A DNA stretch of 64,000 nt, taken from Escarpia spicata. Its lineage: Eukaryota; Annelida; Polychaeta; Sabellida; Siboglinidae. Each line of letters opens with the position of its first letter. Positions within the stretch are counted from its first letter, which is position 1. Positions 36,901 to 48,774 of the stretch are shown here, in pieces. The notes below the pieces were generated by a model. The model did not search any database, was not told where the DNA came from, and was given only the letters and a program-made list of their open reading frames with translations. The stretch covers positions 53,440,914 to 53,504,913 of the forward strand of contig OZ023211.1 in the NCBI GenBank assembly GCA_963995525.1, in the 5' to 3' direction. The position numbers and the translations under genes are program-made.

Positions 36901-39900
36901 GGCACAGATTGAAAAGTTGCATGCTAATCAAACATTTGAGACTGGAAGAACTAGCGATGATGTTACAGAAAATGAACAGCAGTGTAACAACGCTTGTTTT
37001 GTTGATGGGACGGACGCTAGCTGTCAACACGGTTTCGATTTCACTGCTACCTGGTGCGGAAAATTGCATCTGAATAATGATCTGTGACTGTCAAACGACG
37101 GCCGGCCGAAAAGAGTCCCGTTGAGCAATAAGCAAACTCCAAATCAACTGCACGCCAATGCCAATTTATATGACAAGAACATACTTTCTTTCAAACAAAT
37201 TGGTGTATATTTTGCTGCTAGAGGGCACCACATGCATCAGGTCAGGTGACGTGAGCGATAATGGCAATTAGTGCGAGATAAATCGCTCCTTAGATGAGCA
37301 ATTAGCACAAGCGATAGGGAGCGAGAGCGATGGGAGCGAGAGCTATCGCTCATCTCAAAAATAATGCACGGAACACTTGAGTTTAAAATGGAATTCTCAA
37401 TTTGATTTTTTTGTGATCTTAATTTATACTTGTTCCAAAAGTCTAATCTAACCTATTAAGTATCAACTTTGAATGATGAGCTAGGTCGTAATTGTTTTAT
37501 TTAGCAACTGAAATAATTAAATTACCGGTAGTTCATGTTTAATCAAACAAAAGAGTAAAACTGGCTTTGTGTAGGCTGCCCCACCCCCTTCTCTCGTTCT
37601 ATCTCGCTTTCTCTCTCGCGCTATTTTACACTTCTACAAGTTATCAGACAGAATAATCAAAGTCAATTATTTTGATGATTTTAACAAAGATGTGCACACT
37701 TTAATCTAAACTACACCGACTGCACATATTATGCACACTCTACAAATTTGAACATCACCAAACCTCATTTGCGAATTACTAAATCAAATGCGATCTCTGA
37801 TCTACCAACTGGCTACATATGTAAAAAAATGCAGTTACTTAGCATTATGTAATTTTTCAGTGGGTCCATTGAGTGGTCAGCCATTCTCCAGGGATACCTA
37901 AGGAAAGATATTCAATTGATCGCAAAATTATCATCTTGCTTCACACAAATGGCGACGGCAGAAATTTAACGGTCGTATGAATTAGGTTAACTTCGAAATG
38001 ATGATGATGTTGCCCTCGATATGTTGTTCCATGAGGTATAGCTGTGATTACAGATTGTAAGCAACATCCACCAAAGTTACACAAGTTTACCGACCCTGAC
38101 ATCCTGTGGAGGAGGAAGATGATCCTCTTGCTCTCAATCGTGATGTCACGACTCAGCTTGACGACTCGTTCATACTTGTCATGTTTCTTGTCCAACTGTT
38201 GCTGGTATCCACGGAAGAGTTTGATGATCGGCGAGTCTTCATCTACATCAGGCTGGTTCTCTTTGTGCCTTGTTGGCCTCAAATCTGTCTTTCTGTTTCG
38301 TCTTCCTATTGAAATACAAGTACATTATGCATGGTCATTAAATTAACTCTTGAATGTTTCTTTAACGTGATAGAAAAACTGGAATACCAAAAAAAAAATC
38401 ACCCCTAAAGAAACATAAATTCTTCTTATATATTTTGTTTATATATATTCCAGCATTCTAGCCATTGCCTTATTTTGCCTTTGCCAATTATTTATTTATT
38501 ATTTATATATGGGCAAATTTATTTTTAAGTGAGCTGACAATTGCAGTGTAGTCTATATGTACTATGTAGCATACTAACTCTACGTAAATGACCCAATAAT
38601 TTTGGAGATACAGCCTTTCAAAGATGAGACGTACCCCAAAAAGGCATGTCTTTTGTGATTTATGAGTTCTTACACCACTGATTTTAACTAATGGCTTTAG
38701 ATGCTTTTTTGCATGTGTTTAAAAAATCATGAAATTGTGACATGTATATACAATTAATCTAGTAAAATGTTGGATGTTGTTTATGATGCCTAAAAGACGT
38801 CTAAATATTTATGTAAAAAATGAGATGTAATTTAGACTTTCACTGGCAACCTAAATTTGACATCTTTTATACATGAAACAAATAATAAGGGCACTCGTGT
38901 AGAATCCAGACCCACCGCGATTTCGCGGGTATAACTTAAATGTATAACTTAAATGAATGAAACTTGATTTCAACAACAGACATAGTCATAGACTAAAGTA
39001 GCTAATTATTCAACTATATATATATAGTTTATATACAATTGTCAATTTCGCCGGTATAACTTGAGTTTTGCCTAACTTTGATACCTCAGAGCGTTTGTTC
39101 CATCATTCAACATTATCCCAGGCATATTTATATTACGAAAATATATTGTCTTAGCACACTTTTGAAGCCCAAATAGCGACTCCGTTTGCGCTAGTCTGCA
39201 CAGCTGCGGTCGTGCTTTACTGCATAGGCCATAGCATAACCATCCATGGCATGGCATAGGCATATGCCATAGTGCTCGTAAAATGAGCGATATAGCGGCG
39301 TATATATGTTGATGCGTAAATATGCCTGGGATAATATTGAATAACGGAACTAACGCACTGATGTATCAAAGTTAGGCAAAACTCAAGCCATACCGGCGAA
39401 ATCGAGGTGGGTCCGGATTCTATACAACTTCACAAGTGCCCAAATAAAAATATTAAAATGATAAGCCATAAGGAGTTACACTTACAGTATTATATGAATA
39501 TCTTTCGCAATTTTACCAAAGTTTATCCAGATTTTTTTAATGAAAACGGCATGTTTATATTATTGACACGATCGGCGACAAGACCGTGTTAAATAATTTT
39601 AAATAAACAACATAATTTTGTAATAATTTTATTATTACAAAATTATGAGGGCGCGCGATAGTGTAGTGTTTAGCACATCCGCCTGACATGCCGGCGCCCC
39701 GAGTTCAATACCCGGACCGGGCAAGTATGGCATTGCCATTGGTATGTTTGGTGTAAAAACCTGGCTCTCAACATTGGGGACTGTGTATCCCTCGTGACTC
39801 GGAGATCACGTTAGTGTCGGTCCCGTCTCAATTTGGGACGTAAAAGAACCACTGTCACTGAGCCTCAGGACGACCCTGGCAGTGACCACCCTCAGTGGCA

Positions 39901-40263
39901 GTGCCAACATACTACATAGGCATAGCCAGCATAGAAAGGTCGGCTTGGCGATAATGTTCTGAAAAAGGCTGGCTAGAGTAATGAGACCTCGTAAGATCAT
40001 AACATTGTAACCACAATATATACAGACTATTCAGTTAATAGAACGTTGCCGAGTGCTGGAAACAACTAGGAAACTAGGATACGAAATATGTTGTAAATAA
40101 ATAGGGCAACTGTTTCCCTGCGACACCCTAAGGCTAAGCAGCTAGCGAAACATTTGCGAAGGTTCGGCGCAGCGTGCGTTGCACATGTTTCGGTTGTAAA
40201 ACAGATTATTCCCCTACAGCAAAATCCTATGTGCAAAGAAAGCTTACCGTCACGTCTTGACAT
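33932..40263 (-). CDS. TSNAX: Translin-associated factor X (TRAX), 5 exons, complete
   Basis: TRAX pairs with translin in C3PO, the endoribonuclease that clears the siRNA passenger strand and processes tRNA; TRAX carries the active site. Minus-strand exons: 40263-40248, 38305-38091, 36109-35983, 35104-34989, 34420-33932. Phases (1, 0, 1, 0) join cleanly into 320 aa; human TRAX is 290. Start MSRRDGRRNRKTD comes from a 16-nt first coding exon with donor GTAAGC, and the basic start fits the nuclear localisation signal of the family. Conserved blocks are HDKYERVVKLSRDITIESKR, LQEYIEAISF and GIADLTGELMRMAI, ending VRGSEIPKHMLAEAF. The acidic residues matching the human catalytic set (E126, E129, D193, E197) are present as E123, E126, D217 and E221. 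The acidic insert at 159-200 (EESTTVTDSTEQDD onwards) is longer than in human. Exon 3 uses the second of two nearby AGs (CAGGCAG). Confidence 0.93.
35445..35975. repeat. Minisatellite in TSNAX intron 3
   Basis: Units of about 30 bp, often paired into about 60 bp, carry TGTTACATAGCTGTGAAGT and TGGTATATCACTGTGAAGT followed by C-rich runs (GACCCCC, up to nine C). The array ends only about 10 bp from the donor of TSNAX exon 3 (35983), so the exon sits beside it. Confidence 0.85.
36236..36585. mobile_element. Short MITE-like repeat B, copy 2, with insert
   Basis: GTCACCTCGGTAATATAGCC and CCACCTCACGATTAAG at the left and GGTCACCTCGCCGTTCAGG, CAGTTCCATAGGTTACC and GAGGTTCCACTG at the right match the copy at 27239-27415. 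About 190 bp of pyrimidine-rich DNA (about 36310-36500) is inserted between them. It lies in TSNAX intron 2. Confidence 0.6.
36600..38085. other. TSNAX intron 2, nothing else recognised
   Basis: It includes a Cys-containing 62-codon open frame on the plus strand (36899-37087) that I could not assign, and a GAGCGATRG-type short repeat near 37250-37360. Confidence 0.35.
38889..39441. mobile_element. Foldback MITE in TSNAX intron 1
   Basis: The left end GGGCACTCGTGTAGAATCC and a block TAACTTGAGTTTTGCCTAAC ... TTTGATACCTCAG recur inverted at the right (39355-39441: GATGTATCAAAG, TTAGGCAAAACTCAAG, CCGGCGAAATCGAGGTGGGT, GGATTCTATACAACTTCACA). The arms exceed 90 bp, with gaps, including about 12 bp extra at the right end and about 120 bp extra at the left. 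There is no coding capacity. Confidence 0.7.
39611..39647. repeat. Perfect 17-bp AT-rich hairpin
   Basis: CATAATTTTGTAATAAT, a TTT loop, then its exact reverse complement. It abuts the SINE that starts at 39648. Confidence 0.9.
39648..40015 (+). mobile_element. tRNA-derived SINE C, full-length copy
   Basis: The head resembles a tRNA. A-box TAGTGTAGTG is at 39659-39668 and B-box GAGTTCAATACCC at 39701-39713. The anticodon-loop position reads CTGACAT (Val-like). A body of about 300 bp follows (GTATCCCTCGTGACTC, CCGTCTCAATTTGGGACG, GCGATAATGTTCTG) and it ends near CATAACATTGTAACC. The body recurs, without the head, inverted at 48775-49065. It lies in TSNAX intron 1, antisense to that gene. Confidence 0.82.
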
Positions 40264-40964
<701 letters not shown>

Positions 40965-40971
40965 GAGTAGT

Positions 40972-42292
40972 TTACCAGTGGCCTCCTTTCTCTTCCACGT
41001 GTACTCTCAGCAGTCGTTTGTTCTTCAAAATGCTGTGGTAAAAGTTCAGAATGAGGAGCTCACTCCCCATGAGCTCCACACAACACCGGTTTCTGCTGTC
41101 GCTCCTTTTGTTCATCATTCTAAAAAAGATCCTCTCCACATATCCTGTGGATGCAGGGATGCCAAGGATGTAGGATATCACCGACAGCATATTGGGGAGA
41201 TCAGCTGCCTGAAATACAGCCATCCACTTGGCAGCTGTGCCCTTGTCCTTCCATTGGTCATTTTCTCCTAGCCTCTCCAGAGTGTTGTTTGATGTGGTGC
41301 ATTCGTCGTACAGCTCACCCATGTTGATGTTCAATTTGTGGAGTAGGTTGAGCTTCTCAGTTTCTTTCTGAAAGTCATTGAATATGGGCCAGCCAGGATG
41401 GAGAGAGAGAGGGGGGGGGGGGGGCTGCAGACTGATGAGCCAGTTCTACTCTGAGAAGTTGAACCACTTCTCTACATATCTGATGACAGTGTTGAGGAAG
41501 TCGTTGCATGAGCTCTGACGTGGCAGTGTTTTGTTCAGCTGCACAGAGGTGCTGGAGTTTAACCTTGGTGAGATAGCCGTTTACATTGGTGTTATTAGTG
41601 CTGAATGCAGATACCTGATCCATTAACAATCCAAGCTTCTCCAGGGAGCGCATTATACAGATAACTATCCCTGCTGTAGATGCGTCTGTGTTCTCCACAA
41701 AGGCTAACATTTTGTTTGATATCCCACTCTCTGGCATGAAGAACTGGACCGCAAGGGGAAACATATTTATGTTGCCCTGGTTTGAGGCATCCGTCTGAAG
41801 AGATAATGTGAGAGGTCTTTCCAGTTGAGAGGTTAACATATTAAGCACATCACACACTGTCTTGTGTGCAAGCACATCTTTAATAATAATAATAATAAGA
41901 TAACTTCTATTGCGCCTAAATCCTTGGAAACCAAGCTCAGAGGCGCTGTTTCCGGCTTGTGCTTTGGTTTTCTCCAAACTGTCTTTTTTGCAATCTTGGA
42001 GTCGTGAAACGTCTTCAGGTTGAGTTTCTGGCCACAGTCAGCACTGCTGTAGCTCAAGTTGTGCTTCACAGTATGATACACATGAGCCAACTCAGCAGCT
42101 GTCACCATGCCGTTTCACATCGCACACCCCATCATGGGCAATAGAAAAAACTCGGCGACATAGCGTACAGTAAGCTGTGAACTAGTTCTCACTGACACAA
42201 ACAAGCCAACGATGATTGGTTTCCCATTCACGCTGGTATTTCTGTAGCCTCTTGCGCTTGGTAGGAAGACTTGAAGTGGACGAAGACGCCAT
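40972..42292 (-). pseudogene. hAT-like transposase pseudogene
   Basis: From the high-coordinate end, ATG at 42292 opens MASSSTSSLPTKRKRLQKYQ. After an in-frame TAG, a zinc-finger-like region follows (YCTLCRRVFSIAHDG, DVKRHGD). The middle part includes TLSLQTDASNQGNINMFPLA, SGISNKMLAFVENTDASTAG and SAFSTNNTNVN. The C-terminal frame 41334-40972 has LSVISYILGIPASTGYVERI, the hAT dimerisation region. An ATT repeat insertion at about 41880-41900, a 14-G run near 41409-41422 and several frame changes break the gene. It resembles the hAT-related KIAA1586/ZNF862-type proteins, which is recalled similarity. No terminal inverted repeats were confirmed. Confidence 0.75.
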
Positions 42293-42509
42293 GTTTAAAT
42301 ATACCGCACCAGCGTCTCCGAAACTGGTACAACGACAGCAGTGGACGACAGACTCTATGCCGGAAACAGCGTCTCCGAAACAGCAGCGAGTGGCAGTTTA
42401 TCTGCAGCAACAGCCAATGTCAGTGCCGATGCTTCTGACGACAGGTGCTGCTGTTTTCAAGCACTCACACAGACACATAGGCAAGCCGACATGCGAACAT
42501 CCGTTGAGC

Positions 42510-43530
42510 TGGCGATGTGTGCATAGCTTCTGTAGGTGTTTCGATAGTCCAGAAACGCCAAATACACATCCGCCTTGACATCAATTGCTTTCCGCATGAT
42601 TTGCTTTGCCGTCTTGACTGCGTTTTCCACCTTTCCGTTTGCCTGGGGGTAACGAGGTGACGATGTGATATGTTCAAATTTCCAACGCTCTGAGAACAAC
42701 TTGAACTCCTCACACGCAAACTGTGGCCCATTGTCAGAAATCACTTTGTCTGGTGCACCGTATCTCGCAAAGTGAATACGCAGTTTGGTGATAACCTGTG
42801 TTGCACTGGTCATTGGCAGCTTGTCAACTTCGAAGAAGTTCGAGAAGTAGTCCACCGTTATGAGGTAGTCCTGTCCATGAAGGTGGAACAGGTCAACTCC
42901 AACTCGTGACCATGGACGTGACGGTATCTCATGTGACAACAACGGCTCTCTACATTTTTCTGGTTTGTACGCGTGGCACGTACTGTAGGCACTGATGACA
43001 TCTTTTACTTCTTGGTTCATGCCTGGCCAATACATCACTTCACGTGCTCTTCTAACACATCCTTCGACTCCTAAGTGCGAGGAGTGGAGTTTCTTTATGA
43101 GCATGGCTCGCATGTCACGGGGTATGACGATTCTCTGTCCCTTGAATAGTGCGCCATCCTGTGTGCTGAGCTCGTCACGGCAATTGAAATACGGTCGTGC
43201 GAGTGGATCGACTGCTTCACGTCGATCCGGCCATCCCTGAAGTGTGTAGCGAACTGCAGTTTTCACTTCGTCGTCTTTACGTGACTTGCACATGATTTCG
43301 TGTATTCCGTTGGTCGACAGATGAACATCTTCTGTCATGTCCACTTGTTGCAGTTCAATGTCGAACACATGATCCCCTGGGTCATGTGCGTGGCTGTATG
43401 GAAGGTATGCCCGAGATAGTGCATCTGCGATATGCATTTCGTTTCCTTTCGTGTACACATCTATGCTGTACTTCTGCAGACGGAGCAGCATTCTCTGCAG
43501 TCTCTTCGGTGCATCGATCATCGATTTTTT
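42510..43530 (-). CDS. RNase H C-terminus and integrase, frameshifted part
   Basis: It continues the polyprotein in the next frame: IDAPKRLQRMLLRLQKY, then HIADALSRAYLPY. The integrase zinc-binding region is KLHSSHLGVEGC ... ISAYSTCHAYKP, where the first Cys of the CX2C pair is Tyr (TAC). The catalytic core has VGVDLF, ISDNGPQF and NGKVENAVK, so the three acidic residues are present. Coding similarity ends about 30 residues after the Glu, and the frame runs into unrelated sequence to a stop at 42457. Confidence 0.85.
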
Positions 43531-46159
43531 TTGTGATCGTCTGAAGTGGCTTGTGATCCGATTGCACGGTAATGGGTCTTCCGTACACATACTGGTCAAA
43601 TCGTTCACATGCAAAGACAATCGCTAAGAGCTCTTTTTCGATTTGGGCATAGTTCTGTTCTGTGTTTGCGAGTGCTCGAGAGGCGTACCACACTGGTTTT
43701 CCCTCTTGCAGGAGCACTGCACCCAAACCACTCTGGGATGCATCACATTGGATTGTGATTGCTTGCTTTACATCATAGTATGCGAGCACTGGTGCTGCTG
43801 TGATCAGTTCTCTGATCTTGTTCAAAGCATCTTGATGTTGCTCAAGCCAACACCACTCCACATCTTTCCGATCTAGTTGTCTCAGTGGTTCACAGACTTG
43901 TGACAAATGTGGCAAGAACTTCGCAAGATAGCCAACCATGCCCAGAATTCGCTTCAGTGTTGTGACACCCGTTGGAGTAGGCATCTTCATGATGGCCTCA
44001 ACCTTGGATTCGTCTACCTTGAGTCCCTCATCAGTGAGAAGATGACCAATGAATGGTACTGATTTGTTTCGCAGTTGAACTTTGTCTGGATTCAACACCA
44101 GGTGGCATGTTCTCGCTCGATTCAGTAGTGCTCTGAGATTGGCATCATGGTCTCGTGTTGCTTGTTCGATTGTGTCTCCGAACCCAATGCACAGGAAGTC
44201 ATCTGCTACGACTTCTACTCCCTTGAGTCCTTCGGCTAGTTCGTGTGCTCGACGTTGCCACTCATCTGGTGCTGAATTTATGCCAAATGGCATTCGCAGC
44301 CACCGGTAACGACCGTATGGTGTGTTGAACGTCGTGAGGTAGCTGGAATCATCGTCAAGTTTGACTTGCCAGAAGCCTGTCTTGGCGTCCAATACCGAAA
44401 ACACTTTGGCATTAGTGAGTCTTGTTGCGATATCTTCCAGTGTAGGAAGCGGGTAGTGAGAACGTTGAATTGCCCTATTCAGGTCTCGAGGGTCCAGACA
44501 AATCCGTAGTTTGTTTGTGTTCTTCTTCCTCACTGCTATCATGCTCGAGACCCATTGTGTTGGGTCTGTGACAGGAGCGATGATTTGGTCCTCTACCATT
44601 CGTGCGAGTTCATTTTTCACGACTTCTCGTACCGCACAAGGAACTCTGCGGGGCAGATGGATAACAGGTTTGACACTTGGATCAATCTGTATTCTATAGT
44701 TGCCATCGAGGCAACCAAGTCCCTCGAATACATCTGGGTATTCTCTGAGTACAGTGTCCTGTAACACTTGTGATCGCTTACTCATCACAGAAATGTGCAC
44801 CGTGTCTGCTTTCGATGGACATGTTTTACCAGTCGTTGGTAGTGTTTGTGTTGTCTCCATCGTTGTCTGTTGGCTGTCACCACCTCTGTCACGGTTCCGA
44901 CTGTATGTTCTCATGGTCACTGCATTTATTGCATCACAGTCGTTTATCTGAATTAAGTCAAGGTCCAGACATGACTGCAAACTCAGAAGTGGAACAACAT
45001 TGGCACGCACAACAACGAAACGCATCTGTCTCTTTGTTCCCTTGCGGTGAACTTGCAAACGCGCCAGTCCTATCGGTTTCACTACCGACTTGTTGTGCAT
45101 GACGAGTCTAATGTTCGTGTTCTCCAACTTGCTGCATGAGTGATCTGCTGTTGCACATACGTAGTCCTGATATGGCAGGATGTCCACTGATGACCCTGTT
45201 TCCATGTGAAACGACACATTTGTTTTGCCATTTATTGTCAGTGTTACGTGTGCTTTCGTCTTACGTTCACTGCCCACTGTGTGTATGATCGCTTGTTCGA
45301 CCAACTGATGAGTAGCTGTACTTCTGCACATCTTAGCGAAGTGATTTAGTTTTCCGCACACATGGCAGGTGGCGCGACGTGCAGGACACTTGTCCTTCCC
45401 TTTTGCATGTATACCACCACACCTACTACATCCTGATCGTCCCTCACCAGAAAGTTGTGCATACCTGTTACTGGTGGGTGTGTACTTGCTAGTACTCGAA
45501 CGTCTAGATCTGTTGTACTTTCTTGCAGGATTGCCATAATTTGCATTGTATGGGCTTGCAGCTGGTGGCTTGACTGGCGCCGCCTTGTGTCGAACTAAGT
45601 GAGTGGTCATTTCTGTACTTATTTCTTGTGCACGTGTGTGTGTCACTTGTAATGTTTTCAACATGGCAACGCAAGTTTCCAGATTTAGGTCTTCCTTTGC
45701 AAGTAACTTTTCTCTTGCTTTATCGTCCTTTATACCTATGACCAACCTCTCTCGAATCAGTCTCTCTCTCAAAGTCCCAAAATTACAAGTGGCTGACAGC
45801 TTGTATAGCGCTGTTATATAGGCTTCCACCGTCTCACCTGCATTTTGTAATCTGTTGAAGAATCTGTATGATTCATAGGTTTCATTGGTCTTGGCAATGC
45901 AGTTGTCATCAAATGTCTGTATGACGACATCGATCTTATTCTTGTCTTCGTCCTCTTGCCACTGGAATGTTTCATATAGATCTACTCCTTCCGTACCTAA
46001 TACGTTCAGAAACGCAGCAACTCTGACCTCGTCGTCTTCTTTCGCTATTTTCGTCGCTGTCTCATAGTATCTCCATTCTCTCTTGAAGATCCGCCATGAT
46101 TCTCCTCTGTTTTCCAAGGAGAGCTGATTCGGCACTTTTGCCGTCAATCTTGCACTCAT
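43530..46159 (-). CDS. Gag-protease-RT-RNase H polyprotein
   Basis: A single long frame starting MSARLTAKVPNQ with no gag/pol frameshift. Residues 1-200 are gag-like. Zinc knuckles follow, the second with spacing CX2CX4HX4C (CHVCGKLNHFAKMC). The protease active site reads METGSSVDILPY, with Glu where Asp is expected. RT runs from CLDPRDLNRAIQRSHYPLPT through VLDAKTGFWQVKL to VVADDFLCIG, the xxDD box. RNase H has IQCDASQSGLGAVLLQ and EKELLAIVF. The frame changes at an 8-T run (43525-43532, A8 on the coding strand), after DHKPLQTITKK. Beyond it the old frame reads nonsense to a stop at 43382. Codons are intact over nearly 900 aa, suggesting recent activity. Confidence 0.88.
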
Positions 46160-46199
46160 CTTGTACGCGTCTTCTTCGTTTTCTTCTGTGGCTTGTACT

Positions 46200-46217
46200 A
46201 TCCCAGTACTGACACCA
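46200..46217 (-). promoter_or_regulatory. Possible primer binding site of the gypsy element
   Basis: On the minus strand TGGTGTCAGTACTGGGAT lies about 40 bp before the polyprotein start. It begins TGG as expected for a tRNA 3'-CCA primer and resembles a Leu-type site, but two or three positions differ from what I remember. Confidence 0.4.
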
Positions 46218-46437
46218 TATAACGATAATTGTTTTTATATATGTATATAAACAAGCCGATGTATATAACTGTAATTTATTGCCGACTTTGTTTCGTTTAC
46301 ATATGGCGACAACACACATCATGGCGACAACACACAAAACCACGTTGGCTTTAGTGTAGCCACTGGCACGCTGATATACACCTTATTCGCCAGGTGGCGT
46401 GTCAGTTTATCACTTTAATTGTGATATCGTCACAGAA

Positions 46438-48090
46438 ATGAAAGGCACAATTAACAGCAGCTGAACTAGAGCAGCGAAAGGAACAATATGCAGAGGCAAA
46501 CAGAGCTGTCAGGAAAAGCGTCAAAACAGACAAGAAAAACTTAATCGACGGGCCTTGCTAAGGAAGCAGAGGATGCCGCAGCCTAAGGGAACATGAAACA
46601 ACTGTATGACACAACAAGAAAGTTAGCGGGAGAGTACAAGCACGCAGACATACTTACCAGAGACGAATATCAGTTGAAGAGATGGAGGGAACATTTTGAT
46701 GAACTGCTGAACCGACCAACACCACAGAACACCGGATATCCCACCAGCTGAAGAACTACTCCAGGTAAACTGCGAAAAACCAAGTAAGGCAGATATCAAG
46801 AAAGCCATTCATCACCCGAAGAGAGGGAAAGCTTCCGGCCCAGATGAAATTCCTGCCGAGGCAATCGAGGCAGACATGGAGACCTCCACAGATATGCTGC
46901 ATGATCTGATTGGGAAGATATGGGATCAAGAAGACATACTGACTGAATAAAAAGAAGGATACCTGGTGAAACTCCCAAAGAAAGCATACCTGTAGGAATG
47001 CAAAAACTACACAGGGATAATGCTCCTGTCAGTGCCCGGAAAGATCCTCAACAGAGTCATGTTGGACTGATTGAAAACAGCAGTGGATGCCAGATTCAGA
47101 GATCACCACGCAGGCTTCTGTAAAGACAGATCATGCACCGACCAAATAGATACACTCCGAATCATAGTTGAACAATCAAAGGAATGGGACTCATCCCTGT
47201 ACACAAACTTTGTAGACTATGAGAAGGCGTTTGATAGCCTCAACAGGGAGATGCGATGAAAGCTCCTGTGACACTACGGGATACAAGAGAAATGTATTTA
47301 TCTGATACAAAGTAACTACGAAGACATGGCATGTAAGGTCATTAATGCAGGACAACTCACAGACACATTTGTGGTGAAGACAGGAGTGAGGCACCTTCTA
47401 TCACCATTCCTCTTCCTGCTTGCCATAGATTGGATTATAAAAAAGACAACAGAAAACACAAATTTTTATTCTACCATTTTCTATAACTAAACTAGCTTGA
47501 CAACAAATTTTAAACCAGCCAATGGGGGCGTCATCCTTCCCACCAAGTACACCAAGACAAAGCTATCTACTGGACTACTGATGTGTTCCTTCAACATCCC
47601 TTAGAGATACCTAATTTAACAAATGACCACCCTTATCTGGCTTATCACAAAGGGCAAGGGCTACTGTTTGTTTAAGCTCTGGCCACTGGCACATTGCATC
47701 ACTTAAACCATCACTCCCTCTAGCATCCAATGGATAATATACATTTATAATAATATACATTCATATTCTTATACAGTCTAATAATCCCTACCACAAAACA
47801 ACTACCAATAGAAAACGAAATAAAGAAGAGAAAATGGAGGTGGTTAGGACATAAATTATACTGAGGAAACCTGCAACAAACATCACAAGATAAGTTATTA
47901 CATGAAACGCCCCAAGGATGAGAAGGAAAGGAAGGCCAAGAAACACCTGGCTCAGATACATGGAAAGCGAAAAAAAAGCAGATGGGAAAAACCTGGAAAG
48001 AAATTGAAAAAATAGCATCAAACCGACAACAGGGGAGGACCATGGTCGATGGCTTATGCTCCCAGCAAGCAAAGAGATCTAAGTAAGTTA
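46438..48090 (+). mobile_element. RTE-like LINE relic with internal deletion
   Basis: Frame-broken reverse transcriptase: LTRDEYQLKRWREHFDELL, KASGPDEIPAEAIEADMETS, NRVML, DHHAGFCKDRSCTDQIDTLR and NFVDYEKAFDSLNREM. The palm with xxDD is missing (about 47440-47760 is unrelated). It then resumes with the C-terminal part RKPATNIT and RKGRPRNTWLRYMESEKK near 47860-48050. There are multiple stop codons. It starts next to the presumed 5' LTR of the gypsy element. Confidence 0.75.
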
Positions 48091-48147
48091 ATCATAAATA
48101 TGTAGAATACACAAAAAACAACCAACACTCAAATATATTCCCTATTG

Positions 48148-48285
48148 TGTATGTGTGTGTGTGTGTGTGTGCGTGCGTGCGCGTGTGTGAGTGTCTACGT
48201 GTCTACGTGTGTGTGTTTGTGTCTGTGTGTCTGTGTGTGTCTGTGTGTGTGTCTACGTGTATGTGCGTGCGTGTGCATGCATTTA
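48148..48285. repeat. GT-rich microsatellite, imperfect
   Basis: TG repeats interrupted by CTACGTG and GTCTGTG variants. Confidence 0.9.
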
Positions 48286-48774
48286 ACTTTAATTTTTATA
48301 TGCATTATATTTAAATATTCTTGATGTAATCTTCAATTTGCTGCATCATTCTATGAGAATGATTGTTGTATATAATTACATATGATTCTTGTAATACACC
48401 ACTTGGGTTTTCTGTAATCTCCTATAACTGAGCAACTTATTTTTTAATTGTTCTTCTTATCGGTAGTAACTGTAACCAAATTAATTATTTAATTAATTCA
48501 TTCCGCGCAGGCTGATTCCGGGCCAAGGAACAAACAATCAACCTCTAAGTTGTTACTGCAAATAACGTGTTATCATCTGTCGTTATGTCATATCTGTCTG
48601 TTGCGTAATTATTATTGGCAGACATCTTTTCATTGCGTCTTTTTCTTGGCACATCCTTTCTCTGAAGGTATTTCTCGCCAGAGCTTCCGTTTCCGGCGTT
48701 CATTTTAAACTGGCGCGAATTGAGAAATTAATGTACGTTGTTCTAGTTGTTTCCAGCGCTCGGCAGCGTTCGAT
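48286..48774. other. Non-genic DNA
   Basis: No gene or known repeat recognised. Confidence 0.35.

Larger units (their letters stand above)
42505..46440 (-). mobile_element. Ty3/gypsy-type LTR retrotransposon, 3'-truncated
   Basis: The coding order on the minus strand is gag with zinc knuckles, protease, RT, RNase H, integrase, the Ty3/gypsy order. It stops within the integrase core at about 42510, where unrelated sequence and then the hAT-like pseudogene follow, so the 3' LTR is gone. A likely 5' LTR end lies upstream of 46217. It contains an AATAAA on the minus strand near 46275, but with no second LTR its limits are unverified. Confidence 0.8.

Noticed and set aside
36899..37087. 62-codon Cys-containing frame
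   Set aside because: It lies in a TSNAX intron on the opposite strand, with no splice context and no recognised fold.
39648..39725. A genuine tRNA gene
   Set aside because: The A- and B-boxes are present, but the cloverleaf does not pair well and the sequence runs into a SINE body that recurs at 48775-49065.
43525..43532. Programmed -1 frameshift in the gypsy element
   Set aside because: The run lies inside RNase H rather than at a gag/pol boundary, and a single-base indel explains it better.
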